Source: Actinomycetota bacterium (GTDB lineage: Bacteria; Actinomycetota; Acidimicrobiia; Spongiisociales; ZC4RG35). Taken from it: 9,619 nt of DNA. The stretch covers positions 1 through 9,619 of the forward strand of contig QGUS01000046.1 of NCBI GenBank assembly GCA_003242515.1. Direction: 5' to 3'. Position numbers and translations under genes: made by a program. Positions 1 through 6,365 of the stretch are shown here, piece after piece. The number at the start of each line of letters is the position of its first letter. The stretch's first letter is position 1. The notes under the pieces are model-generated. The model searched no databases, had not been told where the DNA came from, and saw only the letters and a list, made by a program, of their open reading frames with translations.

Positions 1-665
1 ATCTCCACCTCCACGTCGATGGGGTCGCGGGTGGTGCCGGGGACGTCGGAGACGATGACCCGCTCCTCCCCGACCAACCGGTTGAGCAGCGTCGACTTGC
101 CCACGTTGGGACGGCCGACGATGGCGAGGCGGGGAAGGTCATGCTCGGGCTTCGCCGCAGGCGCGTCGGGGAGCTCGGCGATAACGCGGTCGAGGAGGTC
201 GCCCACACCCCTGCCGTGGAAGGCGCTGACCGGCTGCGGCTCGCCCAGGCCGAGCGACCAGAGCCGGCTGGCCTCCAGCTCGAGGGCGTCGGAGTCGGCC
301 TTGTTGGCGACGAGGATGACAGGCGCCCCGGCGCGCTTCAGGATGTCGGCGACCCCGATGTCGTCGTCGGTCAGCTCGGTGGTGGTGTCCACTACGAACA
401 TCACCACGTCGGCGCCGGAGACGGCAGCCTCGGCCTGCTCCCGGATCGCCTGGTCGATGGGGTCGTCGGGCTTCGCCTCCCAACCGCCGGTGTCAACCAG
501 CAGGAAGGTGCGCCCGGCCCAGTCGGCCTCGAACTGCCGGCGGTCGCGGGTGACGCCGGGCATCTCCTCCACCACGGCGGCCCGCTGCCGGATGATCCGG
601 TTGACGAGGGTGGACTTGCCCACGTTGGGGCGCCCCACCACGGCCACTACGGGTAGCGAGCTCAT
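1..665 (-). CDS. der: Ribosome-assembly GTPase Der (EngA), N-terminal half, cut by the left edge
   Basis: Der is an essential GTPase with two tandem GTP-binding domains and a C-terminal KH-like domain; it acts in maturation of the 50S ribosomal subunit. The 221 codons present cover all of GTPase domain 1 and the start of domain 2. Visible motifs are the first P-loop GRPNVGKST (residues 11-19), the switch-I threonine in PGVTRD (about 36-41), DTGG (58-61) and NKAD (121-124). A linker near 165-178 leads to the second P-loop GRPNVGKST (184-192) and its PGTTRD motif (209-214). The family is usually about 440-480 residues, so the second half lies beyond the window. The ATG start sits 7 bases after the ispH stop, with no strong Shine-Dalgarno sequence, so translation is probably coupled to ispH. 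Two tandem Era-type GTPase domains make the assignment very secure. Confidence 0.97.
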   Translation of the reverse strand, partial: MSSLPVVAVVGRPNVGKSTLVNRIIRQRAAVVEEMPGVTRDRRQFEADWAGRTFLLVDTGGWEAKPDDPIDQAIREQAEAAVSGADVVMFVVDTTTELTDDDIGVADILKRAGAPVILVANKADSDALELEASRLWSLGLGEPQPVSAFHGRGVGDLLDRVIAELPDAPAAKPEHDLPRLAIVGRPNVGKSTLLNRLVGEERVIVSDVPGTTRDPIDVEVE

Positions 666-672
666 CGCCGAT

Positions 673-1722
673 TCAGGCCGAGATCAAGTCGAGGGCCTCG
701 GTCGCCGTCCACTCCCGGTCGCGCTCCAGCAGCGACGGCTCGGCGGGCTTCCGGGCAGTCACGCCGGCTTCCACCAGCCCCTGCAGCGTGGTGACGAACG
801 CACGCAGCTGGCGCGGCAGCGGGAAGTACTCCTCTTCCTCGGTGGTGGCGCGCAGCTCGAAGCCCATGGACGGGTCGAGTCGGTCGATGACCTCCTGCAC
901 GAGGTGGTCGGGGGCCGAGGCGCCGGCGGTGAGCCCCACCACCTTCACGCCTTCGAGCCAGGCCGGGTCGATGTCGGCCGCGGAGTCGATGCGCTCCGCA
1001 CGAGCGCCACGCTCCCGGGCGACCCGGACGAGCGCCTGCGTGTTGGACGAGTTGTGTGAGCCCACCACCAGCACCAGGTCGCACTCCTGGGCGAGCTGCT
1101 CCACGGCGCCCTGGCGGTTCGTGGTGGCGTAGCAGAGGTCCGACTTCCGGGCGGTCTTCAGCTCGGGGAACCGCTGCAGGGCGGTCTGGTAGACGTGCTG
1201 CCACTCGTAGATGCCGAGCGTGGTCTGCGCCACCAGCGCCACCTTGGTCGGGTCCTTCGGGGCGAAGCCGTCGATACCAGTCTCGGGCTCCACCAGGGTG
1301 ATCGCCTCCGGGGCCTCGGCAACGGTGCCCACGGCCTCGTCGTGGCCGTGGTGTCCGATGTAGATGATGTCGTAGCCCTTCGACGCCAGCTGCTTCACCT
1401 CGTGGTGGACCTTGGTGACCAGCGGGCACACGGCGTCGATCACCACCGCGGCCCGCTCCTGGGCGGCGGCGATGACCTCGGGGGCGGAGCCATGGGCGGA
1501 CAGCATCACCGGGGCGCCCTGCGGCACCTGGGCGATGTCGTCTACGAACACCACGCCCACGCGCTCGAACGCCCGTACCACCCACTCGTTGTGGACGATC
1601 TCGTGGTAGCAGTAGACGGGCGGCTCGAAGATCCGCGTCATCCAGGTGAGTGCCTTGATCGCCATCTCCACGCCGGCGCAGAAGCCGCGCGGCTCTGCGA
1701 GAAGCACCCTCTCTACGGTCAT
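673..1722 (-). CDS. ispH: 4-hydroxy-3-methylbut-2-enyl diphosphate reductase (IspH/LytB)
   Basis: IspH is the last enzyme of the MEP isoprenoid pathway: it reduces HMBPP to IPP and DMAPP with a [4Fe-4S] cluster in the cytoplasm. The 349-residue protein keeps the three cluster cysteines: C15 in PRGFCAGV, C99 in DAVCPLVTK and C197 in SDLCYATTNRQ. Substrate-binding residues are also present: H44 (EIVHN), H77 (SAHG), H127 and E129 (GHDE), T167/T168 (AQTT) and the GSHNSSNT loop (221-228). E129 matches the proton-donating Glu of the E. coli enzyme. The C-terminal tail after about residue 310 is longer than in the shortest homologues but typical of actinobacterial ones. The ATG start has a modest GGGAC purine stretch 4 bases upstream. 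It lies 31 bases after cmk and 7 before der, so it probably shares their transcript. Confidence 0.97.
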   Translation of the reverse strand: MTVERVLLAEPRGFCAGVEMAIKALTWMTRIFEPPVYCYHEIVHNEWVVRAFERVGVVFVDDIAQVPQGAPVMLSAHGSAPEVIAAAQERAAVVIDAVCPLVTKVHHEVKQLASKGYDIIYIGHHGHDEAVGTVAEAPEAITLVEPETGIDGFAPKDPTKVALVAQTTLGIYEWQHVYQTALQRFPELKTARKSDLCYATTNRQGAVEQLAQECDLVLVVGSHNSSNTQALVRVARERGARAERIDSAADIDPAWLEGVKVVGLTAGASAPDHLVQEVIDRLDPSMGFELRATTEEEEYFPLPRQLRAFVTTLQGLVEAGVTARKPAEPSLLERDREWTATEALDLISA

Positions 1723-1753
1723 GTCCGTCCCATGGTAGGGAACGGGGGCCGCT

Positions 1754-2395
1754 TCACGACTTCGCGGCCACCAGCCGGGACACCTCCTCGACGACCTCGT
1801 CGAAGGCGAGGTCGGAGGTGTCGATGACCACGGCGCCCTCGGGCACGGTCAGCGGGGCCACGGCACGGGTCGAGTCGTAGCGGTCGCGTCGCTCGATCGC
1901 CGCGGCGACCGTCCGCGGGTCCTCCCCGCTCTCCATGGCCCGCCGCATCGCCCGCACCTCGGGACGGGCGTCCAGGTAGATCTTCACCTCGGCGTCGGGG
2001 AACACGACCGAGCCGATGTCGCGGCCCTCGACGATGGCGGAACCGCCCTCGGCCTCCACCCACTCCCGCTGACGCTCCACCATCATCCGGCGGACCTCGG
2101 GATGCGCGGAGACGGCGGAGACGGCGCCGGTCACGTCGGCGTCCCGGATCCGCTCCGAGACGTCACGGCCGTCCAGATAGGTGACGCCGTACTTCTGGTC
2201 GATGGTGATCCCCTTCACGACCTCGATCACGGCCGGGCCGTCCTCGGGGGCGACTCCCGCCTCCAGGACCGCAAGCGTGGCGGCCCGGTAGAAGGCTCCC
2301 GTGTCGAGGAATGGGAGGGCGAAACGGTCTGCGATGGCTCGGGTCACCGTGCTCTTGCCGGTGCCGGAGGGTCCGTCGATGGTGACTATGGGCAC
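1754..2395 (-). CDS. cmk: Cytidylate kinase (CMP/dCMP kinase)
   Basis: Cmk phosphorylates CMP and dCMP to the diphosphates using ATP, recycling pyrimidine nucleotides. With the GTG start at 2393-2395 the protein is 213 residues. It opens with the P-loop GPSGTGKST (8-16), followed by DTGAFYRAA, the CMP-site motif EGRDIGSVVFPDA, a lid region beginning RRAMESGEDPR, and RDRYDSTRAVAPL, all family hallmarks. An upstream in-frame TTG at 2444-2446 would add 17 residues of low-complexity proline-rich sequence (LWGRAPPPLYPRP) with no counterpart in the family. The GTG places the first beta-strand (PIVTID) at residue 2, as in other Cmk proteins. No Shine-Dalgarno precedes the GTG; instead a TATCCT box fits leaderless transcription starting at this G. 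This gene probably begins the cmk-ispH-der unit. Confidence 0.95.
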   Translation of the reverse strand: MPIVTIDGPSGTGKSTVTRAIADRFALPFLDTGAFYRAATLAVLEAGVAPEDGPAVIEVVKGITIDQKYGVTYLDGRDVSERIRDADVTGAVSAVSAHPEVRRMMVERQREWVEAEGGSAIVEGRDIGSVVFPDAEVKIYLDARPEVRAMRRAMESGEDPRTVAAAIERRDRYDSTRAVAPLTVPEGAVVIDTSDLAFDEVVEEVSRLVAAKS

Positions 2396-2541
2396 GGGGC
2401 GAGGATAGAGGGGAGGGGGAGCCCGACCCCAGAGGGGTGTGTCCAAATTGGGGGTTCTTCGGACAATGGGGGCGAGATAGGGACCGGGCTCCGCTCCTCC
2501 CTCCTACCCCAAGGTAGCGGCTGCATGCGTTGTATGCACGT
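2396..2541 (-). promoter_or_regulatory. aroA-cmk intergenic region holding the probable cmk promoter
   Basis: This 146-base gap is the longest non-coding stretch in the window. Read on the minus strand it contains short dyads. TGCAT/ATGCA (2522-2526 and 2534-2538) lies just after the aroA stop. CTACC/GGTAG (2504-2508 and 2513-2517) has a 4-base loop. TGTCC/GGACA (2440-2444 and 2461-2465) and ACCCC/GGGGT (2426-2430 and 2434-2438) lie closer to cmk. None is followed by a T-run, so there is no convincing intrinsic terminator for aroA. The last dyad overlaps where the -35 element of the cmk promoter should lie and could be an operator. No ORF with family features is seen here on either strand. 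Confidence 0.55.
2402..2407 (-). promoter_or_regulatory. Candidate -10 element (TATCCT) for leaderless cmk transcript
   Basis: On the minus strand TATCCT fits the actinobacterial -10 consensus TANNNT. Exactly six bases (CGCCCC) separate it from the GTG of cmk, so if the G of GTG is +1 the hexamer spans -12 to -7, the standard position. No Shine-Dalgarno lies before the GTG; the upstream stretch is pyrimidine-rich. A good -35 hexamer is not visible: the 17-base-spaced position reads GGGGTC. Confidence 0.5.
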
Positions 2542-3801
2542 TTATCCAGGCTGAAACACCAGCCGGGTCATGTCGTCCCAGAAGGCGGGCCAGGTCTTGG
2601 CGACCACCCCCGGATCATCCACGTCCACTCCTGGCGCCTTCAGACCGGCCAGGGCCAGGGACATCGCGATGCGGTGATCACCGTGGGCGCGCACTTGCGC
2701 CGGGGTGATCAGTGCCGGTGGACGCACCGTGAGGCTGTCCTCGGTGGTGGCGACCTCCGCGCCCAGGCGCTCCAGGCCCTCGGAGATTGCGGCGATGCGG
2801 TCGGACTCCTTGTGCCGCAGCGTGTGCAGGCCGGTGAGCCGGCTGGGCCCCTCGGCGAAGAGACACGCCACCGCGAGGCCGAGGGCGCCGTCGGGAGAGG
2901 ACTCCAGGTCGGCCTCGATCCCCTGCAGCCGCTCGGGTCCGATCACCCTCACTCCACGGTCGGTCCCCTCGACCCGGCACCCCATCGCCTCCAGGTGCCG
3001 GAGCACCGCCATGTCCGGCTGGCGGTCGTCGGGTCGGAGGTCGACGAGGGTGACCTCGCCACCCGTGATCGCCGCGGCCACCGCCGGGTAGACGGCCGAG
3101 GACGCGTCCGGTGGCACCGTGTAGTCGGTGGGCCGGTACCCGGATTTGGGTACCTCGAAGCCATGGCCTGTGACGATGGGCCGGGCACCGAACGCGGCCA
3201 TCAGGTCCACGGTCATCTCCACGTAGCCGAGGGCTCCGCTCCCCTCCTCCAGCCGGATGGCCATCGGGTACCGGGCCGTGGGGGCGGCGATCAGCGTCGC
3301 GCTGAGGAACTGGGTGCTCGTGCCCGTCGGGACGGGGACCTCCCCGCCCCACCATCCGCCGGCGCCGCGCACGGTGACCGGCAGGGTCCCTCCCGGCGCC
3401 GACACCACCTCGATGTGCTGGCTGCGGAGCACGTCGAGCAGCGGCCCCATCGGGCGTTCCGGGAGCCGGCCGCGACCGGTGATGGTGACCTCGCCGTCGA
3501 TGGTGCCGGCCACGGCGATGGCGATGCGTGCGGTGAGCCCCGACTCGCCGCAGTCGAGCGGACCGTCCGGCGCCCGTAGGCCCCCGCCTTCGACGACCCA
3601 GTCGGCCCCGTCCCGCTCGACCTTCGCCCCGAGGGCGGCGGCGACCCGGGCCATAGCGGACACGTCGTCCGAAGGGTCGGCGCCCCTGACCACGGACCGT
3701 CCCGGGGCCAGCGCGGCGACCGCGAGCGCCCGGATCGATGCCGACTTCGACCCGGGGACCCGGATCTCGCCCACCGCCCGGCCGGCGGGCAGGCCCGTCA
3801 T
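2542..3801 (-). CDS. aroA: 3-phosphoshikimate 1-carboxyvinyltransferase (EPSP synthase)
   Basis: AroA joins shikimate-3-phosphate and PEP to give EPSP, the sixth step of the shikimate pathway to chorismate. The 419-residue protein is a normal family length. Motifs in order are the S3P/PEP site PGSKSASIRA (16-25, with K19, S20 and R24), RPMGPLLDVL (116-125), STQFLSA (162-168), DASSAVYP (232-239), the catalytic Asp in SSPDGALGLA (D304), HKESDRI (330-336) with E332, GDHRIAM (374-380) with R377, and AKTWPAFW (401-408) with K402. The normally conserved PEP-binding loop GNAGT/GNSGT is CGESGLTAR here (84-92): Glu replaces Asn and Leu replaces Thr. All other active-site residues I could map are kept, so I expect an active enzyme. 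The ATG overlaps the rluB stop in an ATGA quartet, indicating translational coupling. UDP-GlcNAc enolpyruvyl transferase (MurA) is excluded by the HKESDR and DASSA motifs. Confidence 0.95.
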   Translation of the reverse strand: MTGLPAGRAVGEIRVPGSKSASIRALAVAALAPGRSVVRGADPSDDVSAMARVAAALGAKVERDGADWVVEGGGLRAPDGPLDCGESGLTARIAIAVAGTIDGEVTITGRGRLPERPMGPLLDVLRSQHIEVVSAPGGTLPVTVRGAGGWWGGEVPVPTGTSTQFLSATLIAAPTARYPMAIRLEEGSGALGYVEMTVDLMAAFGARPIVTGHGFEVPKSGYRPTDYTVPPDASSAVYPAVAAAITGGEVTLVDLRPDDRQPDMAVLRHLEAMGCRVEGTDRGVRVIGPERLQGIEADLESSPDGALGLAVACLFAEGPSRLTGLHTLRHKESDRIAAISEGLERLGAEVATTEDSLTVRPPALITPAQVRAHGDHRIAMSLALAGLKAPGVDVDDPGVVAKTWPAFWDDMTRLVFQPG

Positions 3802-4520
3802 TCCCTGGCCTCCGCGAGCAGACGGCGTCGCTCCTCCTGGGTGAGGGGGCGCGACTCCCCCGGCTTGAGCCTCGGATCGGAGATCGGCCCGATGGCCGTG
3901 CGGACCAGGCGGGTCACCTCGTGCCCGAGGGCCGAGAACATGCGGCGCACCTCCCGCTTGCGCCCCTCCCCCATCACGACCTCGACCAGCGAGCTCTCCG
4001 CCGTGGCGTCGACCAGGTGTGCCGAGACGGCCGCGGCCGGCCCGTCCTCCAGCTCCAGCCCGGTGACCAGGCGGCGCACCTCTGCGGGCGTCATCCGGCC
4101 CTCCGCCTTCACCATGTAGGTCTTGGTGATCCCGTACCGGGGATGCGTCACCTTGTTGGCCAGCTCTCCGTCGTTGGTCAGGAGGATCAGGCCCTCCGAG
4201 TCGGCGTCGAGCCGCCCCACCGGGTACAGCCTCTTCTCCGACTCGACCAGATCGACCACGGTGCGCCGGCCCTGCGGGTCCTTCGCCGTGGACACGACAC
4301 CGACCGGCTTGTAGAGCAGGTGGGTCTCGATCCCGGGGTCGATGACGACACTGATGCCGTCGAGCGTCAGGACCTGGGTCTCGGGGTCGACACGGTCACC
4401 GAGGATGGCCACCCGGCCGTCGATGGCGACCCTGCCGGCCCTGATCGCCTCCTCGGCGGCGCGCCGGGACATGACGCCCGCCTGGGAGAGGGCCTTCTGG
4501 ACGCGGATGCGCTCCGCCAC
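3798..4520 (-). CDS. rluB: rRNA pseudouridine synthase, RsuA/RluB/RluE/RluF family
   Basis: This cytoplasmic enzyme isomerises a uridine in rRNA to pseudouridine during ribosome maturation. The 240-residue protein begins with an S4 RNA-binding domain (about residues 4-50, RVQKALSQAGVMSRRAAEE...). The catalytic domain has the motif GRLDADSEGLILLTNDG (102-118) with catalytic D105, then the family block GEGRKREVRRMFSALGH (about 184-200) and RTAIGPI. In Actinobacteria the homologue next to scpB is usually annotated RluB or RsuA. The exact target (23S U2605-like or 16S U516-like) cannot be decided from the sequence. The start is a GTG three bases after the scpB stop with no strong Shine-Dalgarno, so it probably relies on coupling. 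The scpB-rluB adjacency is widely conserved in Gram-positive bacteria. Confidence 0.94.
   Translation of the reverse strand: MAERIRVQKALSQAGVMSRRAAEEAIRAGRVAIDGRVAILGDRVDPETQVLTLDGISVVIDPGIETHLLYKPVGVVSTAKDPQGRRTVVDLVESEKRLYPVGRLDADSEGLILLTNDGELANKVTHPRYGITKTYMVKAEGRMTPAEVRRLVTGLELEDGPAAAVSAHLVDATAESSLVEVVMGEGRKREVRRMFSALGHEVTRLVRTAIGPISDPRLKPGESRPLTQEERRRLLAEARE
3809..3813 (-). promoter_or_regulatory. Shine-Dalgarno sequence for aroA (GGAGG)
   Basis: GGAGG lies inside the 3' end of rluB, seven bases before the aroA ATG. It supports the start that overlaps the rluB stop. Confidence 0.75.
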
Positions 4521-4523
4521 GGC

Positions 4524-5084
4524 TCAGGGGGTCCCGGGGCGCAGGCTCTCTTCGAGCGTGTCCACGAAGTCCGACGGCGGCACGTGGTCCGCCAATGGCG
4601 GCAGCTCTTTGAGCGACTGCAGGCCGAGCCGCTCCAGGAAGAGGTCGGTGGTCCCGTACACGGCGGGGTTGCCCGGGATGGAGAGGCGGCCCTTCTCCTC
4701 GACGAGGCCCAGCCGCTCCAGCCTGCGCACCGCCGAGTCGGAGTCGACGCCGCGGATCTCGGAGATCTGGCTCCGGGAGACGGGCTGCTTGTAGGCGATG
4801 ACCGCCAGGGTCTCCAGGGCCGCCGACGACAGCTTGCGGGCCGTCGCCGAGGCCGAGAAGCGCTCCAGGTACTGGTATGCGTCGGGGTGGCTGTAGAGGC
4901 GCCATCCGCCGGCCACCTCGCGCAGGACGACGCCCGCCTCCCGCTGCTCCAGGTCGGAGCGCATCTCCTCCAGCAGCTCGTTCACCCGGGCCGCGGGGAG
5001 CTCCAGCACCTCGGCCAGCTCCCCGGCGGGGATGGGGGCCTCGGCGACGAAGAGGATCGCCTCCAGCGCTGCCTTGTCGTTCAT
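4524..5084 (-). CDS. scpB: Segregation and condensation protein B (ScpB)
   Basis: ScpB is the winged-helix (kite) subunit that dimerises on the ScpA kleisin and regulates the SMC-ScpAB complex in chromosome organisation and segregation. The 186-residue protein has two winged-helix domains: residues about 3-75 (ALEAILFVAEAPIPAGELAE...) and 84-153. The second includes the hallmark LSSAALETLAVIAYKQPVSR and a segment ending GNPAVYGTTDLFLERLGL. The chosen ATG at 5082-5084 overlaps the scpA stop as ATGA and has GGAG eight bases upstream. An alternative start 33 codons upstream would add a Gly/Arg-rich segment that is only the out-of-frame reading of scpA, and no family member begins that way. The C-terminal tail after residue 155 is poorly conserved, as usual. 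Confidence 0.96.
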   Translation of the reverse strand: MNDKAALEAILFVAEAPIPAGELAEVLELPAARVNELLEEMRSDLEQREAGVVLREVAGGWRLYSHPDAYQYLERFSASATARKLSSAALETLAVIAYKQPVSRSQISEIRGVDSDSAVRRLERLGLVEEKGRLSIPGNPAVYGTTDLFLERLGLQSLKELPPLADHVPPSDFVDTLEESLRPGTP

Positions 5085-5842
5085 GACGCCCACTCCGATT
5101 CGATCGGCACGTCCGTCATCTTGCCGCGTCGGACCTCGATCTCCGAAAGCCAGTCCTCCTGCGCCAGCTCGACCAGGCCCCACCGGGCCATCTCCAGCAG
5201 GGCGAGGAAGTACGCGGCGATCTCCACCTTGCGGGTGCAGTGCTCGGTGAGCTCGTCGAAAGTGGAGTAGGCGACCTCCTCGAGACGGACCCGCAGGTCG
5301 TGGATGGCGTCGGCCACGCTGGGCAGATCGAGGTCGAGGTGGTCGAGGTCGGGCTCCGCCTGGGCCCGGGCGAACACCCGGGCGGCGATCTCCGCGAGCC
5401 GCGGCGCGTCGACCGGGATCTCCACAGTCTGGGGCTTGGGCTCGATCTTCTGGTCGACGCCGGAGGTGCGCGGGACGAAACGGTTCATCTCCTGCATGCG
5501 GCGCAGGAGCACGGCGGCCACGTCCTTGAACGTCATCGAGGCGAGGAGGCGCGCCAGAAGGCGGTCGCGCTCCTCGATCAGCGCCAGCTCCTCGTCGAGG
5601 TCGAAGTCGCCGCCCCTGGGCAGCAGGGAGCGGCTCTTGAGCTGGATCAGGGTCGCCGCGATCAGGAGGAACTCGGAGGTGATCTCCATGTCGAGCCGCT
5701 CCATCTCGGCGATGAACTCGAGGTAGTCGGAGACGACCTCGGTGAGCCCGACCGCGGTGATCTCGACCTGGCGCCTGGTGATGAGCTGCAGGAGCAGGTC
5801 GATCGGGCCCTCGAAGACGGTCGTCTTCACCTCGAACGGCAT
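5081..5842 (-). CDS. scpA: Segregation and condensation protein A (ScpA kleisin)
   Basis: ScpA is the kleisin that bridges the SMC heads and carries the ScpB dimer. The 253-residue protein shows the N-terminal SMC-neck-binding region with the signature FEGPIDLLLQLI (10-21). The helix SEFLLIAATLIQLKSRSLLP (56-75) follows, then an acidic stretch (DFDLDEELALIEERDR, 79-94). After a variable middle part comes the C-terminal winged helix that binds the SMC cap, VEIAAYFLALLEMARWGLVELAQEDW (206-231). The ATG start lies 20 bases after the HD gene; the upstream sequence CCCGGATATCCTCGACCTG offers only a weak purine signal. ScpB follows with a 4-base overlap, the normal arrangement. No ParA gene precedes it, although one commonly does in Actinobacteria. 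Confidence 0.96.
   Translation of the reverse strand: MPFEVKTTVFEGPIDLLLQLITRRQVEITAVGLTEVVSDYLEFIAEMERLDMEITSEFLLIAATLIQLKSRSLLPRGGDFDLDEELALIEERDRLLARLLASMTFKDVAAVLLRRMQEMNRFVPRTSGVDQKIEPKPQTVEIPVDAPRLAEIAARVFARAQAEPDLDHLDLDLPSVADAIHDLRVRLEEVAYSTFDELTEHCTRKVEIAAYFLALLEMARWGLVELAQEDWLSEIEVRRGKMTDVPIESEWAS
5093..5096 (-). promoter_or_regulatory. Shine-Dalgarno (GGAG) deciding the scpB start
   Basis: GGAG sits eight bases before the ATG that overlaps the scpA stop codon. It supports this start over one 99 bases upstream inside scpA. Confidence 0.6.
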
Positions 5843-5862
5843 CAGGTCGAGGATATCCGGGG

Positions 5863-6318
5863 TCAGGCCCTGCGCCCCGTCAATGTCCCGAGATCGGCCC
5901 GGTTGAGGACGCTCCAGTCCTCGGGGGCGATGTCGGGCGGGCGGCCGTGCTGGTGGTGCCGGGCGAAGCTCACGACGAGGGGCGGTGCGCCGGCCTTCTC
6001 GAGGTCCTCGGCCCCGACCTTCCCATGTTCCGCATACGCGAGCCAGCGCCCCTTCAGGGGTACGCGGAGAACCATCAGGACCGTGACGATGCTGCGGCGG
6101 AAGGCGCCGAGCCGGGAGCGGGCCTTGCCGACGTCGTGGAGTGCGGCCGCGACGACGAGCTCCATGCGATGCCCCGTGTCCAGGACGGAGCGGGCGATCG
6201 CGTAGCCGTGACGCTGGTCGGCCACCTGCTGGGCCAGGAACAGCTCCAGCAGCGATCCGTCCAGCCAGCCGCGCACCTCCTCCAGCTCGGCCGCGGTCAG
6301 CGGCCGCGCCAGCAACAC
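5863..6318 (-). CDS. HD-domain phosphohydrolase of unknown substrate (start uncertain)
   Basis: This is a small HD-superfamily protein, probably a metal-dependent phosphohydrolase; its substrate is unknown. Numbered from the GTG at 6316-6318 (151 residues), metal-site candidates are H37 (DQRHGYA), the HD pair H61-D62 in ALHDVGKARSRLG, H98, H121/H122 in ARHHQH, and D142 (NRAD). This is a complete set, so an active fold is likely. A short hydrophobic stretch (SIVTVLMVL, about 76-84) is too short to be a clear membrane segment. The reading frame stays open upstream of the GTG and encodes IEAIRRPLHLARRFFE. That resembles the basic/aromatic N-terminus I recall for actinobacterial HD proteins of this type. 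The real start may therefore be the CTG at 6367-6369, which overlaps the preceding stop as CTGA and would give 168 residues. The scpA gene follows 20 bases later. Confidence 0.82.
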   Translation of the reverse strand: MLLARPLTAAELEEVRGWLDGSLLELFLAQQVADQRHGYAIARSVLDTGHRMELVVAAALHDVGKARSRLGAFRRSIVTVLMVLRVPLKGRWLAYAEHGKVGAEDLEKAGAPPLVVSFARHHQHGRPPDIAPEDWSVLNRADLGTLTGRRA

Positions 6319-6365
6319 CTCGAAGAAGCGCCGGGCGAGATGGAGTGGACGGCGGATCGCCTCGA

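Noticed and set aside
94..629. A 17-base exact direct repeat (94-110 and 613-629) within an imperfect repeat of about 34 bases.
   Set aside because: It is explained by the two homologous P-loops (GRPNVGKST) of the tandem GTPase domains of Der, not by a mobile or regulatory repeat.
2396..2446. TTG start for cmk giving an 18-residue-longer reading (LWGRAPPPLYPRP...).
   Set aside because: No ribosome-binding site precedes it, the added residues are proline-rich and unlike the family, and the GTG fits both the family N-terminus and a leaderless promoter.
2504..2538. Two small hairpins after aroA (CTACC/GGTAG and TGCAT/ATGCA) as a terminator.
   Set aside because: Stems are five pairs and no T-run follows on the minus strand, so termination is not supported.
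3738..5270. Very long plus-strand open frames across the rluB-scpB region, up to 510 codons.
   Set aside because: They are antisense to well-identified genes, show no family motifs, and are expected from codon bias in high-GC DNA.
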